64,000 nucleotides of DNA from UBA3478 sp965662045 (GTDB lineage: Bacteria; Bacteroidota; Bacteroidia; Flavobacteriales; Flavobacteriaceae), in the NCBI GenBank assembly GCA_965662045.1, contig CBFIGE010000011.1, positions 13,355-77,354 on the forward strand. The letters are read 5' to 3'. The translations under genes and the position numbers were made by a program. Shown one piece after another: positions 47,466 through 56,716 of this stretch. The number at the start of each line of letters is the position of its first letter. The first letter of the stretch is position 1. The notes under the pieces are model-generated. The model saw only the letters and a program-made list of their open reading frames with translations. It was not told where the DNA came from and made no database searches.

Positions 47466-47493
47466 GAGCAAATAAATTTCGCTCCAATTTTGT
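47466..47493 (+). terminator. Weak hairpin after DUF3109
   Basis: GAGCAAAT / ATTTCGCTC can pair with a one-base bulge, followed by CAATTTTG. It lies just after the stop codon and before the nrd promoter region. The T-run is short. Confidence 0.3.
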
Positions 47494-47653
47494 CAACTTT
47501 ATTGAATTCTTACTGTCGTTGACCTAAGGGTACATTTCAACAATTTCTGTTAAAAACTTCAGAGCAATTCTCGTTAAACAGTCCAAAATCAATGCATGTC
47601 TTTTATCATCTTTGTTAGTCTCGAGAAATTTGAAATACTAAAAGAATAAGAAT

Positions 47654-48643
47654 ATGTCAACAGTAATTGAACCCATTTTAGAAGACAACAAAGACCGTTT
47701 CGTGATTTTTCCAATCCAGCATCACGACTTGTGGCAATGGTATAAAACGGCTGAGGCCTCATTTTGGACTGCAGAAGAAATTGACTTATCTCAAGACCCG
47801 CACGACTGGAGTAATAAACTCTCCGATGACGAGCGTTACTTTATCAAACACATCCTAGCCTTCTTTGCAGCCTCTGATGGTATCGTGAATGAAAACCTAG
47901 CTGAAAACTTTGTAAATGAGGTGCAATACTCTGAAGCAAAATTTTTCTACGGATTTCAAATCATGATGGAAAACATCCATTCAGAAACCTATTCACTTTT
48001 GATCGATACCTATGTCGACGACGAAAAAGAAAAAGACGTATTGTTCAAAGCACTTGAGAATTTTCCTGCAATAAAGAAGAAAGCGGACTGGGCCTTGCGA
48101 TGGATCGAATCTCCAAGTTTCGCAGAACGTCTTATTGCTTTCGCTGCTGTCGAAGGTATTTTCTTCTCTGGTGCGTTTTGCTCTATTTTCTGGTTAAAGA
48201 AAAGAGGACTTATGCCAGGACTAACCTTCTCCAACGAATTGATTTCTAGAGACGAAGGATTGCACTGTGATTACGCGGTACACCTTCACAACAAACACCT
48301 CATCAACAAGGTGCCAAAAGAGCGAATCAAGGATATTCTTGTAGACGCACTCAACATTGAAAGAGAATTTATTACTGAATCGCTTCCTGTTAGTTTGATT
48401 GGAATGAATGCTAAGTTGATGACACAGTATTTAGAGTTTGTAACCGATCGACTATTAGTTGAGCTCGAATGCGAAAAGATGTATAATGTGAGTAATCCAT
48501 TTGACTTTATGGATATGATTTCGCTTCAAGGAAAAACAAACTTCTTTGAAAAGAAAGTTAGTGAATACCAGAAAGCTGGAGTGAAAAATTCGGCAACTAA
48601 GCCAAGCACAGAAGAGTCATTCTCTTTTGATGCAGACTTTTAA
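47654..48643 (+). CDS. nrdB: Class I ribonucleotide reductase small subunit
   Basis: The 329-aa subunit carries the di-iron-type metal cofactor and tyrosyl radical used by NrdA to make deoxynucleotides. Carboxylate and His ligands are visible in MMENIHSETYSLL (metal ligands plus the radical-type Tyr) and SRDEGLHCDYAV, and in FFAASDGIVNENL. Length is normal. The ~190-bp upstream gap holds no recognised NrdR box, though I cannot exclude one. nrdA follows after 43 bp. Confidence 0.95.
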   Translation: MSTVIEPILEDNKDRFVIFPIQHHDLWQWYKTAEASFWTAEEIDLSQDPHDWSNKLSDDERYFIKHILAFFAASDGIVNENLAENFVNEVQYSEAKFFYGFQIMMENIHSETYSLLIDTYVDDEKEKDVLFKALENFPAIKKKADWALRWIESPSFAERLIAFAAVEGIFFSGAFCSIFWLKKRGLMPGLTFSNELISRDEGLHCDYAVHLHNKHLINKVPKERIKDILVDALNIEREFITESLPVSLIGMNAKLMTQYLEFVTDRLLVELECEKMYNVSNPFDFMDMISLQGKTNFFEKKVSEYQKAGVKNSATKPSTEESFSFDADF

Positions 48644-48686
48644 TAGAACAACAATAAACTTAACCTACTTTAACACCCCCTGAGAT

Positions 48687-51143
48687 ATGCATGTAATCAA
48701 AAGAGATGGTAGAAAAGAGCCTGTAATGTTCGACAAAATTACAGCTAGAGTCCGTAAACTTTGTTACGGACTAAACGATTTAGTCGATCCTGTAAAAGTT
48801 GCGATGCGTGTCATTGACGGTCTTTACGATGGAGTGACTACTTCAGAATTAGACAACTTAGCAGCTGAAATTGCCGCTACCTTGACTACCTCTCACCCTG
48901 ATTACGCAAAACTAGCAGCTCGTATATCTGTTTCTAACCTTCATAAAAACACAAAAAAATCGTTTTCTGAAACGATGAAGGAGCTTTATGAATATATCAA
49001 CCCAAGAACAGGTAAAGCAGCACCTCTTCTTTCGAAAGAGGTACACGACGTCATTCAAGAGAATGCTGATAAACTCGACTCTGCGATTATTTACAATCGC
49101 GATTTCAGTTATGATTATTTCGGCTTCAAGACCCTTGAGCGCTCATATCTATTGAAATTAAACGGAACTATAGCAGAACGCCCCCAACACATGCTAATGC
49201 GTGTTTCTATCGGAATCCACTTGAACGATCTTGATGCTGCTATTGAGACCTACGAGCTAATGTCAAAGAAGTACTTTACACATGCGACACCTACTTTATT
49301 TAACTCAGGGACACCTAAACCACAAATGTCTTCTTGTTTTCTTTTGACCACCAAAGATGACAGTATCGATGGAATTTATGACACCCTTAAGCAAACGGCT
49401 AAAATTTCACAATCTGCTGGTGGAATAGGCTTATCTATTCACAATATCAGAGCAACAGGCTCTTACATTTCAGGAACCAACGGTACTTCTAATGGCATCG
49501 TCCCTATGCTCCGAGTTTTTAATGACACCGCTCGCTATGTAGATCAAGGTGGAGGAAAGCGAAAAGGAAGTTTTGCGATTTACTTGGAACCTTGGCATGC
49601 TGATATTTTTGATTTCTTAAACCTGAAAAAGAACCACGGAAAAGAGGAAATGAGGGCTCGTGACCTGTTCTATGCGATGTGGATTCCAGACTTATTCATG
49701 AAGCGCGTGGAGGCTAACGAACATTGGACCTTGATGTGTCCAAACGAGTGCCCAGGTTTAGCAGATTCTCATAGCGATGATTTCGATAAACTTTACCTCA
49801 AATACGAATCTGAGAAAAAGGGCAGAAAAACAATAAAAGCGAGAGAGTTGTGGGAAAAAATCCTCGAGTCACAAATCGAGACTGGAACTCCTTACATGCT
49901 CTACAAAGACGCTGCGAACAGAAAATCGAATCAATCGAATTTAGGTACCATACGTTCTTCAAATCTCTGTACAGAAATATTAGAATACACTTCGCCAGAC
50001 GAAGTAGCTGTATGTAACTTGGCTTCGATTGCCCTACCCATGTTCGTTGAAAACAACAGCTTCAATCACGAAGAATTGTATCGTGTGACCAAACGCGTAA
50101 CTAAAAACCTCAACCGAGTTATAGATCGCAATTACTACCCTGTCATCGAAGCAGAAAACTCCAACATGAGACATAGACCCATTGGTCTTGGAGTGCAGGG
50201 CTTGGCGGATACCTTTATAAAACTCCGTTTAGCATTTACTTCGGATCAGGCTAAAGAATTGAACCAAGACATATTTGAAACTATATATTTCGCAGCTGTA
50301 GAAGCCTCCATGGAAATGGCTAAAGAAGAAGGCGTTTACAGTTCATATAAAGGTTCTCCAATTTCTGAAGGAAAATTCCAATACAACCTATGGGGTGTTA
50401 ATGATGAGGATTTATCAGGAAGATGGGATTGGAATAAACTCAGAAAGGAAGTTAAAAAATCTGGAGTGCGAAACTCTTTATTAGTCGCGCCAATGCCAAC
50501 GGCTTCCACTTCACAAATACTAGGTAATAATGAGTGTTTTGAGCCTTATACCTCGAATTTGTACACTAGACGTGTGCTATCAGGAGAGTTTATTGTAGTC
50601 AACAAACATCTATTAGAAGATTTGGTTGAGTTAGGATTGTGGAATGAGGATTTAAAACAAGAACTCATGAGAGCCAATGGTTCTATCCAACACATTGACG
50701 GTATTCCAGAAGACTTAAAAGAGTTGTATAAGACAGCTTGGGAATTAAGTATGAAAGATATCATCGATATGAGTAGACAGCGTGGTTACTTTATCGATCA
50801 GAGCCAATCATTGAATCTATTTATGGAAGATGCAAACTTCTCTAAATTGACTTCAATGCATTTTTACGCATGGAAGAGCGGCCTGAAAACCGGAATGTAT
50901 TACTTGAGAACTAAAGCAGCCACAGATGCAATTAAATTCACTCTAGATAATACTAAAAAGAAAGCCCCAGAGCCAGCGAAAGTGGCAGAAGCAGCAGTAG
51001 TAGCAGTCAAAAAAAAGGAATCCTCTGCTAGGAGTCAAGAAATTAACACACAACCACTAACTGCTTTGGAATTAAAAGAGATGATTCAAAAAGCTAAAGA
51101 AAGTGAAGACAATGACGAAGACTGCCTAATGTGTGGCTCTTAA
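48687..51143 (+). CDS. nrdA: Class I ribonucleotide reductase large subunit
   Basis: The 818-aa catalytic subunit has an N-terminal ATP-cone (MHVIKRDGRKEPVMFDK to about residue 95) for overall allosteric control. The active-site Cys sequences include MSSCFLL and SNLCTEI, with the NLCTEI motif of the family; PMPTASTSQI is the late family block. A Lys/Ala/Glu-rich linker (about 750-800) leads to the terminal redox pair CLMC, which passes electrons from thioredoxin. nrdB lies upstream with 43 bp between. A bidirectional terminator follows. Confidence 0.96.
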   Translation: MHVIKRDGRKEPVMFDKITARVRKLCYGLNDLVDPVKVAMRVIDGLYDGVTTSELDNLAAEIAATLTTSHPDYAKLAARISVSNLHKNTKKSFSETMKELYEYINPRTGKAAPLLSKEVHDVIQENADKLDSAIIYNRDFSYDYFGFKTLERSYLLKLNGTIAERPQHMLMRVSIGIHLNDLDAAIETYELMSKKYFTHATPTLFNSGTPKPQMSSCFLLTTKDDSIDGIYDTLKQTAKISQSAGGIGLSIHNIRATGSYISGTNGTSNGIVPMLRVFNDTARYVDQGGGKRKGSFAIYLEPWHADIFDFLNLKKNHGKEEMRARDLFYAMWIPDLFMKRVEANEHWTLMCPNECPGLADSHSDDFDKLYLKYESEKKGRKTIKARELWEKILESQIETGTPYMLYKDAANRKSNQSNLGTIRSSNLCTEILEYTSPDEVAVCNLASIALPMFVENNSFNHEELYRVTKRVTKNLNRVIDRNYYPVIEAENSNMRHRPIGLGVQGLADTFIKLRLAFTSDQAKELNQDIFETIYFAAVEASMEMAKEEGVYSSYKGSPISEGKFQYNLWGVNDEDLSGRWDWNKLRKEVKKSGVRNSLLVAPMPTASTSQILGNNECFEPYTSNLYTRRVLSGEFIVVNKHLLEDLVELGLWNEDLKQELMRANGSIQHIDGIPEDLKELYKTAWELSMKDIIDMSRQRGYFIDQSQSLNLFMEDANFSKLTSMHFYAWKSGLKTGMYYLRTKAATDAIKFTLDNTKKKAPEPAKVAEAAVVAVKKKESSARSQEINTQPLTALELKEMIQKAKESEDNDEDCLMCGS

Positions 51144-51150
51144 TAAGAAA

Positions 51151-51177
51151 AAACCTCGCAAAAGCGAGGTTTTTTTA
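51151..51177. terminator. Bidirectional terminator between nrdA and the curlin-like gene
   Basis: AAACCTCGC-AAAA-GCGAGGTTT is a perfect 9-bp stem with a 4-nt loop and a T-run on the plus strand (and matching A-run on the other side). It serves nrdA and also the convergent gene ending at 51201. Confidence 0.9.
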
Positions 51178-51200
51178 TGAACCTAATATATGAAATTACT

Positions 51201-53265
51201 TTATTTTGATCCATTCAACTGGGTGACTGTAGCTGAATTATTTGATCCTATTTCGCTTATACTACTGGTGTGTAGTAATCCATTTTGATTAACGATTGCG
51301 ATATTGGCGCTGCCGATTTGTATTATTCGATTCGAATTCAATGTTCCCGTCTGAGTCGAAAAAATAGTGTTAGCGTCTCCTTGTTGAAGCGTGTAATTGT
51401 AATTGTCATCTCCATTTTGAACAGACAGCACTAAATTTGAGGATCCTTCTTGCTTTTGAATACTGAACTGGCTATTTCCATCTTGCATGAGTGAGGCAAT
51501 ATTAGCAGTTCCTTTAATCTCAATATAACCCGCAGAAGAATCATCATTTTGATCTATGTTCGCTTCATTTAAATTACCTTCAATACTCACAATTGCAATA
51601 GACTCTTTACTTGAATCGTCTTGAAAAATCCAAACTACATTCTGGTCTCCTTCTATTTCTACAATGGCTGTAGATTCATCTCCTAATTGATCAATTTTAG
51701 CAGTATTTGAATCAGAATCTGCAATAACAAAATAATAAGCCGTATTCTCATCACCTGTTTGATTCGTGTAAATAGTATTCCTATCACTTTCGTTAAGTGC
51801 GACAACTACTGTATTGCTATCACCCTGTTGAGTCGAAATTAATGTGTTACTATCCGAATTATTCAGTTTCACAACACTTTTGTTGTCTTCAGATTCTTGT
51901 AAACTGTAAAATTGATTGCTTTTAGAGTTTTCTGCGTATGCATCAAATTCTTGGTAATTTCCTGACTGATAGACAGTCATAATGTTATCTTCTGAATAAG
52001 ATACCAGTTCAATATTTAAATTGTTCTGATACCCATTATATTGCTCTGTATAGATATTATTGTCGTCGGACTCTGTGAGTTTAACCACACCATAAGACCT
52101 TTTGGCTCGATTTTGTGTCATTCCAATCGCATTATTTTCAGATTCAATTAAAGATGTACCGCTAAAGGCATTAACCGATTTCTTTTGATGTTGAGAAATA
52201 TCGTTCGAACTTGAACTTCGAAATTGTTGCACAATAGTGTTGGCATTGCCACTTTGAAATGCACGAATTTTATTCCTATCACTCATCATCACAGTGAGTA
52301 AAGAAATATTTCCTCGATTGCTTTGTTTAATGGTATACTGATTCGCTAAAGCCTCTCTAGCTGATATATAACTTTTATTTACTAGACCGTATTGCAAAAC
52401 TAATAGTCTGTTCAGATCACTGTAGAGCCCATTTATTCTAAGAGTATTTTGATTTCCCTCTTGAAATAAGCGTATTCGATTCATATTTGACAAGGCCCAA
52501 ATAGAAGTCATACGATTCAAGAACCCTTTTTGAATTGACTGTAATACATTCTCATTGCTCAAAAAGAGGCCATTTAGTGAAGCATTGAAATAACCCGTTT
52601 GATTAAACCAGAGTTTATTTTGGTTTGAATTTGCCTCTAATGTTGAAAAAGCTCTATTGATTCTTCCGTACTGTGTAGTAAGCTGAGAATTCGCCTCAGA
52701 GTTGAAAATAGAATTTACTACTCTGTTTAATCTCCCAATTTGAATGCTTTGATTTCTATTGTTGTTCGAATTGCGTTCAATTAGTGTCCCACTAGAATTA
52801 AAACTCCCCAATTGCTTAGAGATCGCAATACTCCCATCTGAACTCCCTGNNNNNNNNNNCTGTTCCTCGTTGTACACTGAGTATTTTAGCAAAGTCAGAA
52901 AATGAAATAATTTGAATGCCAAAATTGTTATCTCCTTTTTGAACACTTTTAAATCGTGAAAAGTCGGTTCCTTTGAAAGCCAGGGCGTATAGATTATTAC
53001 GCAGACCTAATTGTCTAAACTTAAAACTATTGTTATCTGAGTTATCTATGAAGAATAAATCGAATTGATTTTCAAAACCCTCTTGAAAACTAGACACAAG
53101 ATTGAATCCACTTTCTTTAACTGAAGTATTTGATTGGTTAGCTGTTCCCTTTTGAGAAACTGTAATGTCGTTACTACTTGAACTGAGTAATACAACATTT
53201 GACTCATTCTCTTGAGCAAAAGTCCCTGCAAAACAAAAAAATATTAAAAGAAATGTACGCATCAT
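51201..53265 (-). CDS. Long curlin-repeat extracellular protein (copy 2), with assembly gap
   Basis: A signal peptide starts at 53265 (MMRTFLLIFFCFAGTFAQ). The rest is a chain of about 25 repeats of 22-24 residues of the form SD.N.V...Q.G..N, the curlin pattern known from CsgA/CsgB amyloids. In CsgA only five repeats occur; this protein has about 690 residues. A run of 10 N at 52850-52859 falls inside the repeats, and the frame differs on the two sides, so the true gap is not 10 bp. The C-terminus (NQNGLLHTSSISEIGSNNSA) matches that of the upstream paralogue. No CsgE/F/G genes are in the window, so the export route is unknown. It likely forms an extracellular amyloid-like fibre (inference). 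Confidence 0.82.
52850..52859. other. Assembly gap (10 N)
   Basis: Ten N residues lie inside the repeat-rich gene. Repeats are a likely cause of the broken assembly, and the true length is unknown. The reading frames on either side do not join across exactly 10 bases. Confidence 0.98.
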
Positions 53266-53443
53266 AATCCTATTAAATATATAGAATCAATCTCTTGATG
53301 TGCAGAGAATTACGAGCATCTTGTCAGAGAATTATTAACACAGAGTATTATAATTTTTTAATCCCCTTAAAAACAAGGCTTTTCGCACTAGTTTAAAAAA
53401 ATTTATACGCTAATTAGACCTTGAGATAATTCTTACCCAAGTA

Positions 53444-53451
53444 CAAAAGTA
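53444..53451 (-). promoter_or_regulatory. Putative -7 promoter element for curlin-like copy 2
   Basis: The minus strand reads TACTTTTG, an exact TAnnTTTG match, about 180 nt before the start at 53265 and just downstream of the terminator of copy 1. It implies separate transcription of copy 2 with a long leader. The rest of 53266-53535 shows nothing else I recognise. Confidence 0.4.
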
Positions 53452-53462
53452 TTTATTCCAAA

Positions 53463-53487
53463 TAAAAAAAGCCCCTCGATGAGGGGC
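53463..53487 (-). terminator. Terminator after curlin-like copy 1
   Basis: The stem GCCCCTC-GAT-GAGGGGC (53471-53487) is followed on the minus strand by a T-run (A-run at 53464-53470). It ends the transcript of the gene at 53536-55647. Confidence 0.88.
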
Positions 53488-53535
53488 CTTAAATAACGAC
53501 ATTCTGTCGAAATATTTACAAAGTGATGTTCTCTT

Positions 53536-55647
53536 TTAGTTCATCTGACTAACAGTAACTGCGTTACCGTTACCTACAATATTAACTGAACTTGAGTGCA
53601 ATTGACCCATTTGAGAAACACTTGTTGAATTCATCATTCCAAACTGTGAAATAATACTTAGGTTAGCTGTACCATCTTGAGTTGCGTCAGCCTCATTAGA
53701 CGTTCCTGACTGAACAATGAAAGAAGCATTAGCAGTACCCGTTTGCTCACTTGAAGCATCGTTACTTGCTCCATTTTGAAGCGTAACAGCTAAGTTGAAC
53801 GCTCCTTCTTGAGTTGAAGATGCAGTATTTTCAGTTCCTGCCTGAGCAATAGCTGCAAAGTTAACTGGACCTTGCTGATCAATTTCACCCTCATTACTAG
53901 TACCTGCTTGAGCAACAATTGCGAAAGATGTATCTGACATACCTCTTTGAACGATTACAGCTCTGTTCTTATCTCCTGTTTGAAGCGTAACTGCTGCACT
54001 AAATTCTCCTGCTTGTCTAATTCGTACTCTGTTTTTGTCACTTCCTGGAGCAATAACAGAAAGAGCTAAGTTATCGTCTCCTGTTTGATTGTGCTTAGTA
54101 GTATTGCTGTCAGAGTTAGCTAAAGGAGCTGTGTAAGACTTATTATAATCACCTGATTGTAAAACAGTAACGGTATTCATATCTGAGTCTCCTAAAATCC
54201 AAGCTCTAGCGTCATTTTCCATTCCTGATTGACCTACAAACACATCGTTTTCATCTGAACTGCCTGCAATAATCAATCCTGATGCGTTTTCTTCACCTAC
54301 TTGAACAACAGTTACAAAGTTCATATCTGAACCTGCGACTAAAATTCCTGAGTACTCAGAAAGACCACCCTGGTCTGTATACACGTCGTTACCATCTGAA
54401 TTAAAAAGTACAGTATTTGATTGTGATTCCTCATCGAACCATTGGTACGTTTGAACAAGATTGTCATCAGATCCTGCTAAAACAGTTAATGCACTTGATC
54501 TTAGTGAAAAATCTTGATACGACAGAATATCGTTACCGTCTGATCCGCCTGCTAAAACAGTGTTGTCAGACCCTCTTGAAAAATCACTAAAACTACCTAC
54601 AGAATTTCCGTCAGAATTCACTAATGCTGTTACCTGTGAAGTATTTCTAGAATCCCATGCAGTTTGATATACATTATTACTATCAGACCCATATACTCCA
54701 ATAAATGAAGATGTTCTGTAAGAATCATAAATTGGAAAAGCGCCAAATAATAAAAAACCTTGCTCTTGCTCGATAGTATTAAAATCTGATCCAGCTAAGT
54801 CAATCACGCTCTCATTTCTGTTTCCAATTTGAGTTTGATTGATAGAATTTTCATCAGAGTCATAAAGACTTAAACCATTGAAGTTTCTATTTCCGATTTG
54901 GAGTGCATAAGAATAGTTATCATCAGACATGTAATAACCTGTTAGTGTAATATTTCTATTACCATAGGAATCTGCGCCGAAAACTGTATTTCCATTTGAT
55001 CTCCACATTTCGATAGCATTGATATTACGATTACCAAATTGCCACTGAGAAACGATATTGTCATCAGATCTAGTCATACTTTGTATACCCAAGTTAAAAG
55101 TACCAACTTGTAATGCTTCATTGAAATTACCATCTGATCCTCTACGCACAACAATACCTGAAGCATTTGCTGAACCATCTTGTTTTACGTCTACTACATT
55201 AGCATCAGAGCTTCTTGCTACCCTAACACCTGAAGCGTTAAATAGCCCATTTTGTAAAACAGACACAGCATTATCATCAGAACGAGCATGAATTCTTACC
55301 CCTGAAAGGTTGAATCCACCATTTTGAGAAACTGATACATCATTATTATCAGATCTTCTTGTCAACAAAACCGCAGAACCGTTTGCCCCTCCAGTTTGAT
55401 CAACTGTTACTTCATTATCGTCAGAACTCCAAAAAGCTCCTACGTAAGAGCCATTAAATAGGCCCAATTGGTCGACGCTCACAATATTTCCGTCAGAAAC
55501 AATGTCAGCGATTGATGTGTTTGAATTTCCAGATTGCATTACATCAACCTCATTGTCATTACCGACAATGTCTACATCAGAATCATTGTTCTGTGCAACG
55601 GCAAAAGCTGCCATGAACACAAAAGCAAATGTCATTAGATTTTTCAT
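53536..55647 (-). CDS. Long curlin-repeat extracellular protein (copy 1)
   Basis: The 703-aa protein has a 19-residue signal peptide (MKNLMTFAFVFMAAFAVAQ). Residues ~40-535 hold about 22 repeats of 23-24 residues that start SDxN and contain Q.G..N, for example SDDNEVTVDQTGGAN. From ~535 the repeats become a strict 11-residue pattern (xxxxQxGxxNx), equal to half a curlin unit, up to a terminal cap SQMGQLHSSSVNIVGNGNA. This fits a stacked beta-helix amyloid of the curlin type but far longer than CsgA. Asp is unusually frequent in the SDxN corners, which might bind calcium (inference). One unit near 335-395 is irregular. Its own terminator follows. Confidence 0.85.
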   Translation of the reverse strand: MKNLMTFAFVFMAAFAVAQNNDSDVDIVGNDNEVDVMQSGNSNTSIADIVSDGNIVSVDQLGLFNGSYVGAFWSSDDNEVTVDQTGGANGSAVLLTRRSDNNDVSVSQNGGFNLSGVRIHARSDDNAVSVLQNGLFNASGVRVARSSDANVVDVKQDGSANASGIVVRRGSDGNFNEALQVGTFNLGIQSMTRSDDNIVSQWQFGNRNINAIEMWRSNGNTVFGADSYGNRNITLTGYYMSDDNYSYALQIGNRNFNGLSLYDSDENSINQTQIGNRNESVIDLAGSDFNTIEQEQGFLLFGAFPIYDSYRTSSFIGVYGSDSNNVYQTAWDSRNTSQVTALVNSDGNSVGSFSDFSRGSDNTVLAGGSDGNDILSYQDFSLRSSALTVLAGSDDNLVQTYQWFDEESQSNTVLFNSDGNDVYTDQGGLSEYSGILVAGSDMNFVTVVQVGEENASGLIIAGSSDENDVFVGQSGMENDARAWILGDSDMNTVTVLQSGDYNKSYTAPLANSDSNTTKHNQTGDDNLALSVIAPGSDKNRVRIRQAGEFSAAVTLQTGDKNRAVIVQRGMSDTSFAIVAQAGTSNEGEIDQQGPVNFAAIAQAGTENTASSTQEGAFNLAVTLQNGASNDASSEQTGTANASFIVQSGTSNEADATQDGTANLSIISQFGMMNSTSVSQMGQLHSSSVNIVGNGNAVTVSQMN

Positions 55648-55948
55648 ATTTAAGTTTTAATTAAGGTTTATAGGTGACAAGAAACAAACTTTAAATACCA
55701 GTAAAAAAACTTTTAGTTGATGTTTCAAAACATTTTATTCACCGCATGTTTATAAAACACTTGAATAACCAGTATTTACAGGGGTTTTTGCGCAAAAATA
55801 TGAGTCTTAGAATTGTGAATAATTGTAAAATTCAAGAAAAAATTCTTACACTATTTTGTAGGTCAATTAACTCGTTAATTATGAATTACACATTTTAGCG
55901 ATGAAAGACCAAACTGAATTTAAAAGAGCAGTTTGTATTAACTAAAAA

Positions 55949-55966
55949 ACCATTTGGTATAAAAAA
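55949..55966. repeat. Direct repeat, copy A, possible regulator site
   Basis: The sequence ACCATTTGGTATAAAAAA differs by one base from copy B at 56000, 51 bp away (about five helical turns). The ACC....GGT core is dyad-like. Confidence 0.5.
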
Positions 55967-55999
55967 GCGGCATGTTTAAATCATTATTTATAATTAAAT

Positions 56000-56017
56000 A
56001 CCGTTTGGTATAAAAAA
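56000..56017. repeat. Direct repeat, copy B, possible regulator site
   Basis: ACCGTTTGGTATAAAAAA contains the perfect inverted repeat ATACC-GTTT-GGTAT (55998-56011). Its A-run is shared with the adjacent terminator, so part of the similarity may be chance. Confidence 0.45.
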
Positions 56018-56043
56018 ACCCGAATCATGTATGATTCGGGTTT
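56016..56043. terminator. Terminator after the dehydrogenase operon
   Basis: The strong hairpin AAACCCGAATCAT / ATGATTCGGGTTT is flanked by an A-run on the left and a T-run on the right. It lies about 20 bp past the stop at 56064 and can work for the minus-strand operon. Confidence 0.88.
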
Positions 56044-56063
56044 TTAGTAGAAATACTATCTCT

Positions 56064-56714
56064 TTATAATGACCAGGCTCGTCCTTGAGTCAATTCCTGA
56101 ACATCTGCACAGCCTACATAAGGACCTGGTACTGGCAGATAAGCCAATACTTCTTCACCTATGTATTCTGTATTTTTATATGCGCTGATCGCAAGGTTTC
56201 GAATTTCATTCGCAAAACTTCGCGCTGCAACCTCCTCTTCTAAAGAAGCTGTTTCGCCGTTCATCTTTGCCATTTGATAGACCTTTGAAGCTTCAGCGTG
56301 CTTTTGAGCAGTTTCTTCGTCTAGCTCTCCATAGAACTCAGTCAACGCATTAGCAATCATTTCGTCGCTTAAGTCATTTGCACTATCAACCTCGGACATA
56401 GATAATGTCTGATTCATGCATGCATTAAGTAACATTTGAACATCTGCCTTTCGGGCATCGTCAAAAGTGGCATTGGCCAACTCATCGATAAAAACGTGAA
56501 CATTGAGTTCTGTTGCGCTAGGTGTATCTGTCTTTGGCAATAAGACATCTAACATCCTACCTACAAATTCTCCCTGATCTTGAGTAAAGAATTTGGGTGA
56601 CCAATCTGCAAACTGGCTATTTTGACAACTTTCGAGAATACTTAAGAAAGTTGGAGTAGCCACGGCAAAGCCAAAAACTTTACCCATATTTTTAAGTGCG
56701 GTTCTTCTTTCCAT
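56064..56714 (-). CDS. Gluconate 2-dehydrogenase subunit 3 family protein
   Basis: This 216-aa exported small subunit begins ERRTALKNMG with a hydrophobic stretch and a Cys (ILESC), so it may use a twin-arginine-like signal and carry a lipid anchor. The body fits the gluconate 2-dehydrogenase subunit 3 family (EFVGRMLDVLLPKTDTPSAT and HVFIDELA). In related enzymes this subunit helps export the flavoprotein, which has no signal of its own. It lies 2 bp after the GMC gene and was surely made with it. Confidence 0.85.
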   Translation of the reverse strand: MERRTALKNMGKVFGFAVATPTFLSILESCQNSQFADWSPKFFTQDQGEFVGRMLDVLLPKTDTPSATELNVHVFIDELANATFDDARKADVQMLLNACMNQTLSMSEVDSANDLSDEMIANALTEFYGELDEETAQKHAEASKVYQMAKMNGETASLEEEVAARSFANEIRNLAISAYKNTEYIGEEVLAYLPVPGPYVGCADVQELTQGRAWSL

Positions 56715-56716
56715 AA

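Larger units (their letters stand above)
55648..56063. other. 416-bp intergenic region upstream of curlin-like copy 1
   Basis: This AT-rich gap holds the likely promoter and leader of the gene starting at 55647 and the terminator of the dehydrogenase operon (56016-56043). It also contains two direct copies of ACC(A/G)TTTGGTATAAAAAA (55949-55966 and 56000-56017). I see no small gene or RNA gene. Confidence 0.6.

Noticed and set aside
47463..47653. NrdR boxes or a riboswitch before nrdB
   Set aside because: No paired NrdR-like boxes or conserved riboswitch core seen by eye.
51201..52946. Separate gene starting at 52946
   Set aside because: Its apparent start region is an out-of-frame stretch next to the N gap; the repeats show it is the continuation of the gene starting at 53265.
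53536..55647. Repeats as a CRISPR-like or satellite DNA array
   Set aside because: The periodicity is in the protein; the DNA units are diverged, in frame and without spacers.
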